DNA of 64,000 nucleotides, taken from positions 2,418,001 to 2,482,000 of the forward strand of contig NZ_QTUA01000001.1 in NCBI RefSeq assembly GCF_003386865.1. Direction: 5' to 3'. Of this stretch, positions 63,951 to 64,000 are shown piece after piece. The stretch's first letter is position 1. The number at the start of each line of letters is the position of its first letter. A program made the translations under genes and the position numbers. The notes under the pieces were generated by a model. That model was not told the origin of the DNA and ran no database searches. It was given only the letters and a program-made list of their open reading frames with translations. The DNA is from Calidifontibacter indicus (GTDB taxonomy: Bacteria > Actinomycetota > Actinomycetes > Actinomycetales > Dermatophilaceae).

Positions 63951-64000
63951 CCAGAATCACCGCTCGGGGTGGGCGCCGACTCTGGCACTCGCCCCGAGTG

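Overview
This 64 kb window is GC-rich actinobacterial chromosome. The core gene orders (der-plsC-cmk-tyrA-rluB-scpB-scpA-parA-xerD; yajC-secD-secF-apt-rel; pdxS...pdxT-yebC-ruvC-ruvA-ruvB; thrS...HIT-pgsA-acyltransferase-pimA) and an F420-type reductase fit the Actinomycetota, probably a Micrococcales lineage near Dermacoccaceae or Intrasporangiaceae. That placement is inferred from gene content, not from a marker gene. No rRNA, tRNA or CRISPR array was recognised. Several genes (rel, a marR, a Phd-type antitoxin, a GNAT gene, an MBL hydrolase, an epoxide hydrolase) show a TANNNT box 6-8 nt before the start codon, as expected for leaderless mRNAs.

Region by region. 1-7305 (minus): a molybdenum hydroxylase cluster of the form II CO dehydrogenase-like type: nucleotidyltransferase, MoxR ATPase, VWA protein, XdhC, then small, large and medium subunits, the last cut by the window edge. 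7310-9785: an SGNH hydrolase gene broken by an amber codon just before its catalytic His, then a DUF2975-Xre pair behind a palindrome-covered promoter. 9819-18295: segregation, GTPase and nucleotide metabolism operon. 18378-24751: small membrane protein, hisS, MBL hydrolase, secreted cyclophilin, DUF349 protein and M18 aminopeptidase. 24810-33750: rel, apt, secFD-yajC and ruvBAC. 33812-39177: a decayed GH1 glycosidase, yebC and a pdxT/pdxS pair separated by a GNAT fusion and a phd-vapC module. 39307-46943: phosphatidylinositol mannoside synthesis, HIT protein, F420 reductase, peptidase C26, GNAT, thrS. 47056-50132: gene remnant, MT0933-like protein and a divergent MarR/ABC exporter pair.

50133-63767 is an accessory region made of gene remnants and nested mobile elements. 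An IS630 element (52042-53161) splits a small AT-rich gene whose full frame can be restored. An IS21-type transposon about 9.5 kb long is bounded by 51-bp inverted repeats (53961-54011 and 63408-63458). It carries istA/istB plus a passenger operon (epoxide hydrolase, alpha/beta hydrolase, DUF1697) with a divergent MarR regulator. Its istB is split by a second IS21 element (54332-58314, target duplication ATGCAG) that carries its own passengers, one encoding a frameshifted secreted protein. In the outer element istA starts 14 bp after the cargo operon, so the MarR-controlled cargo promoter could also drive the transposase. That is the most unusual arrangement in the window.
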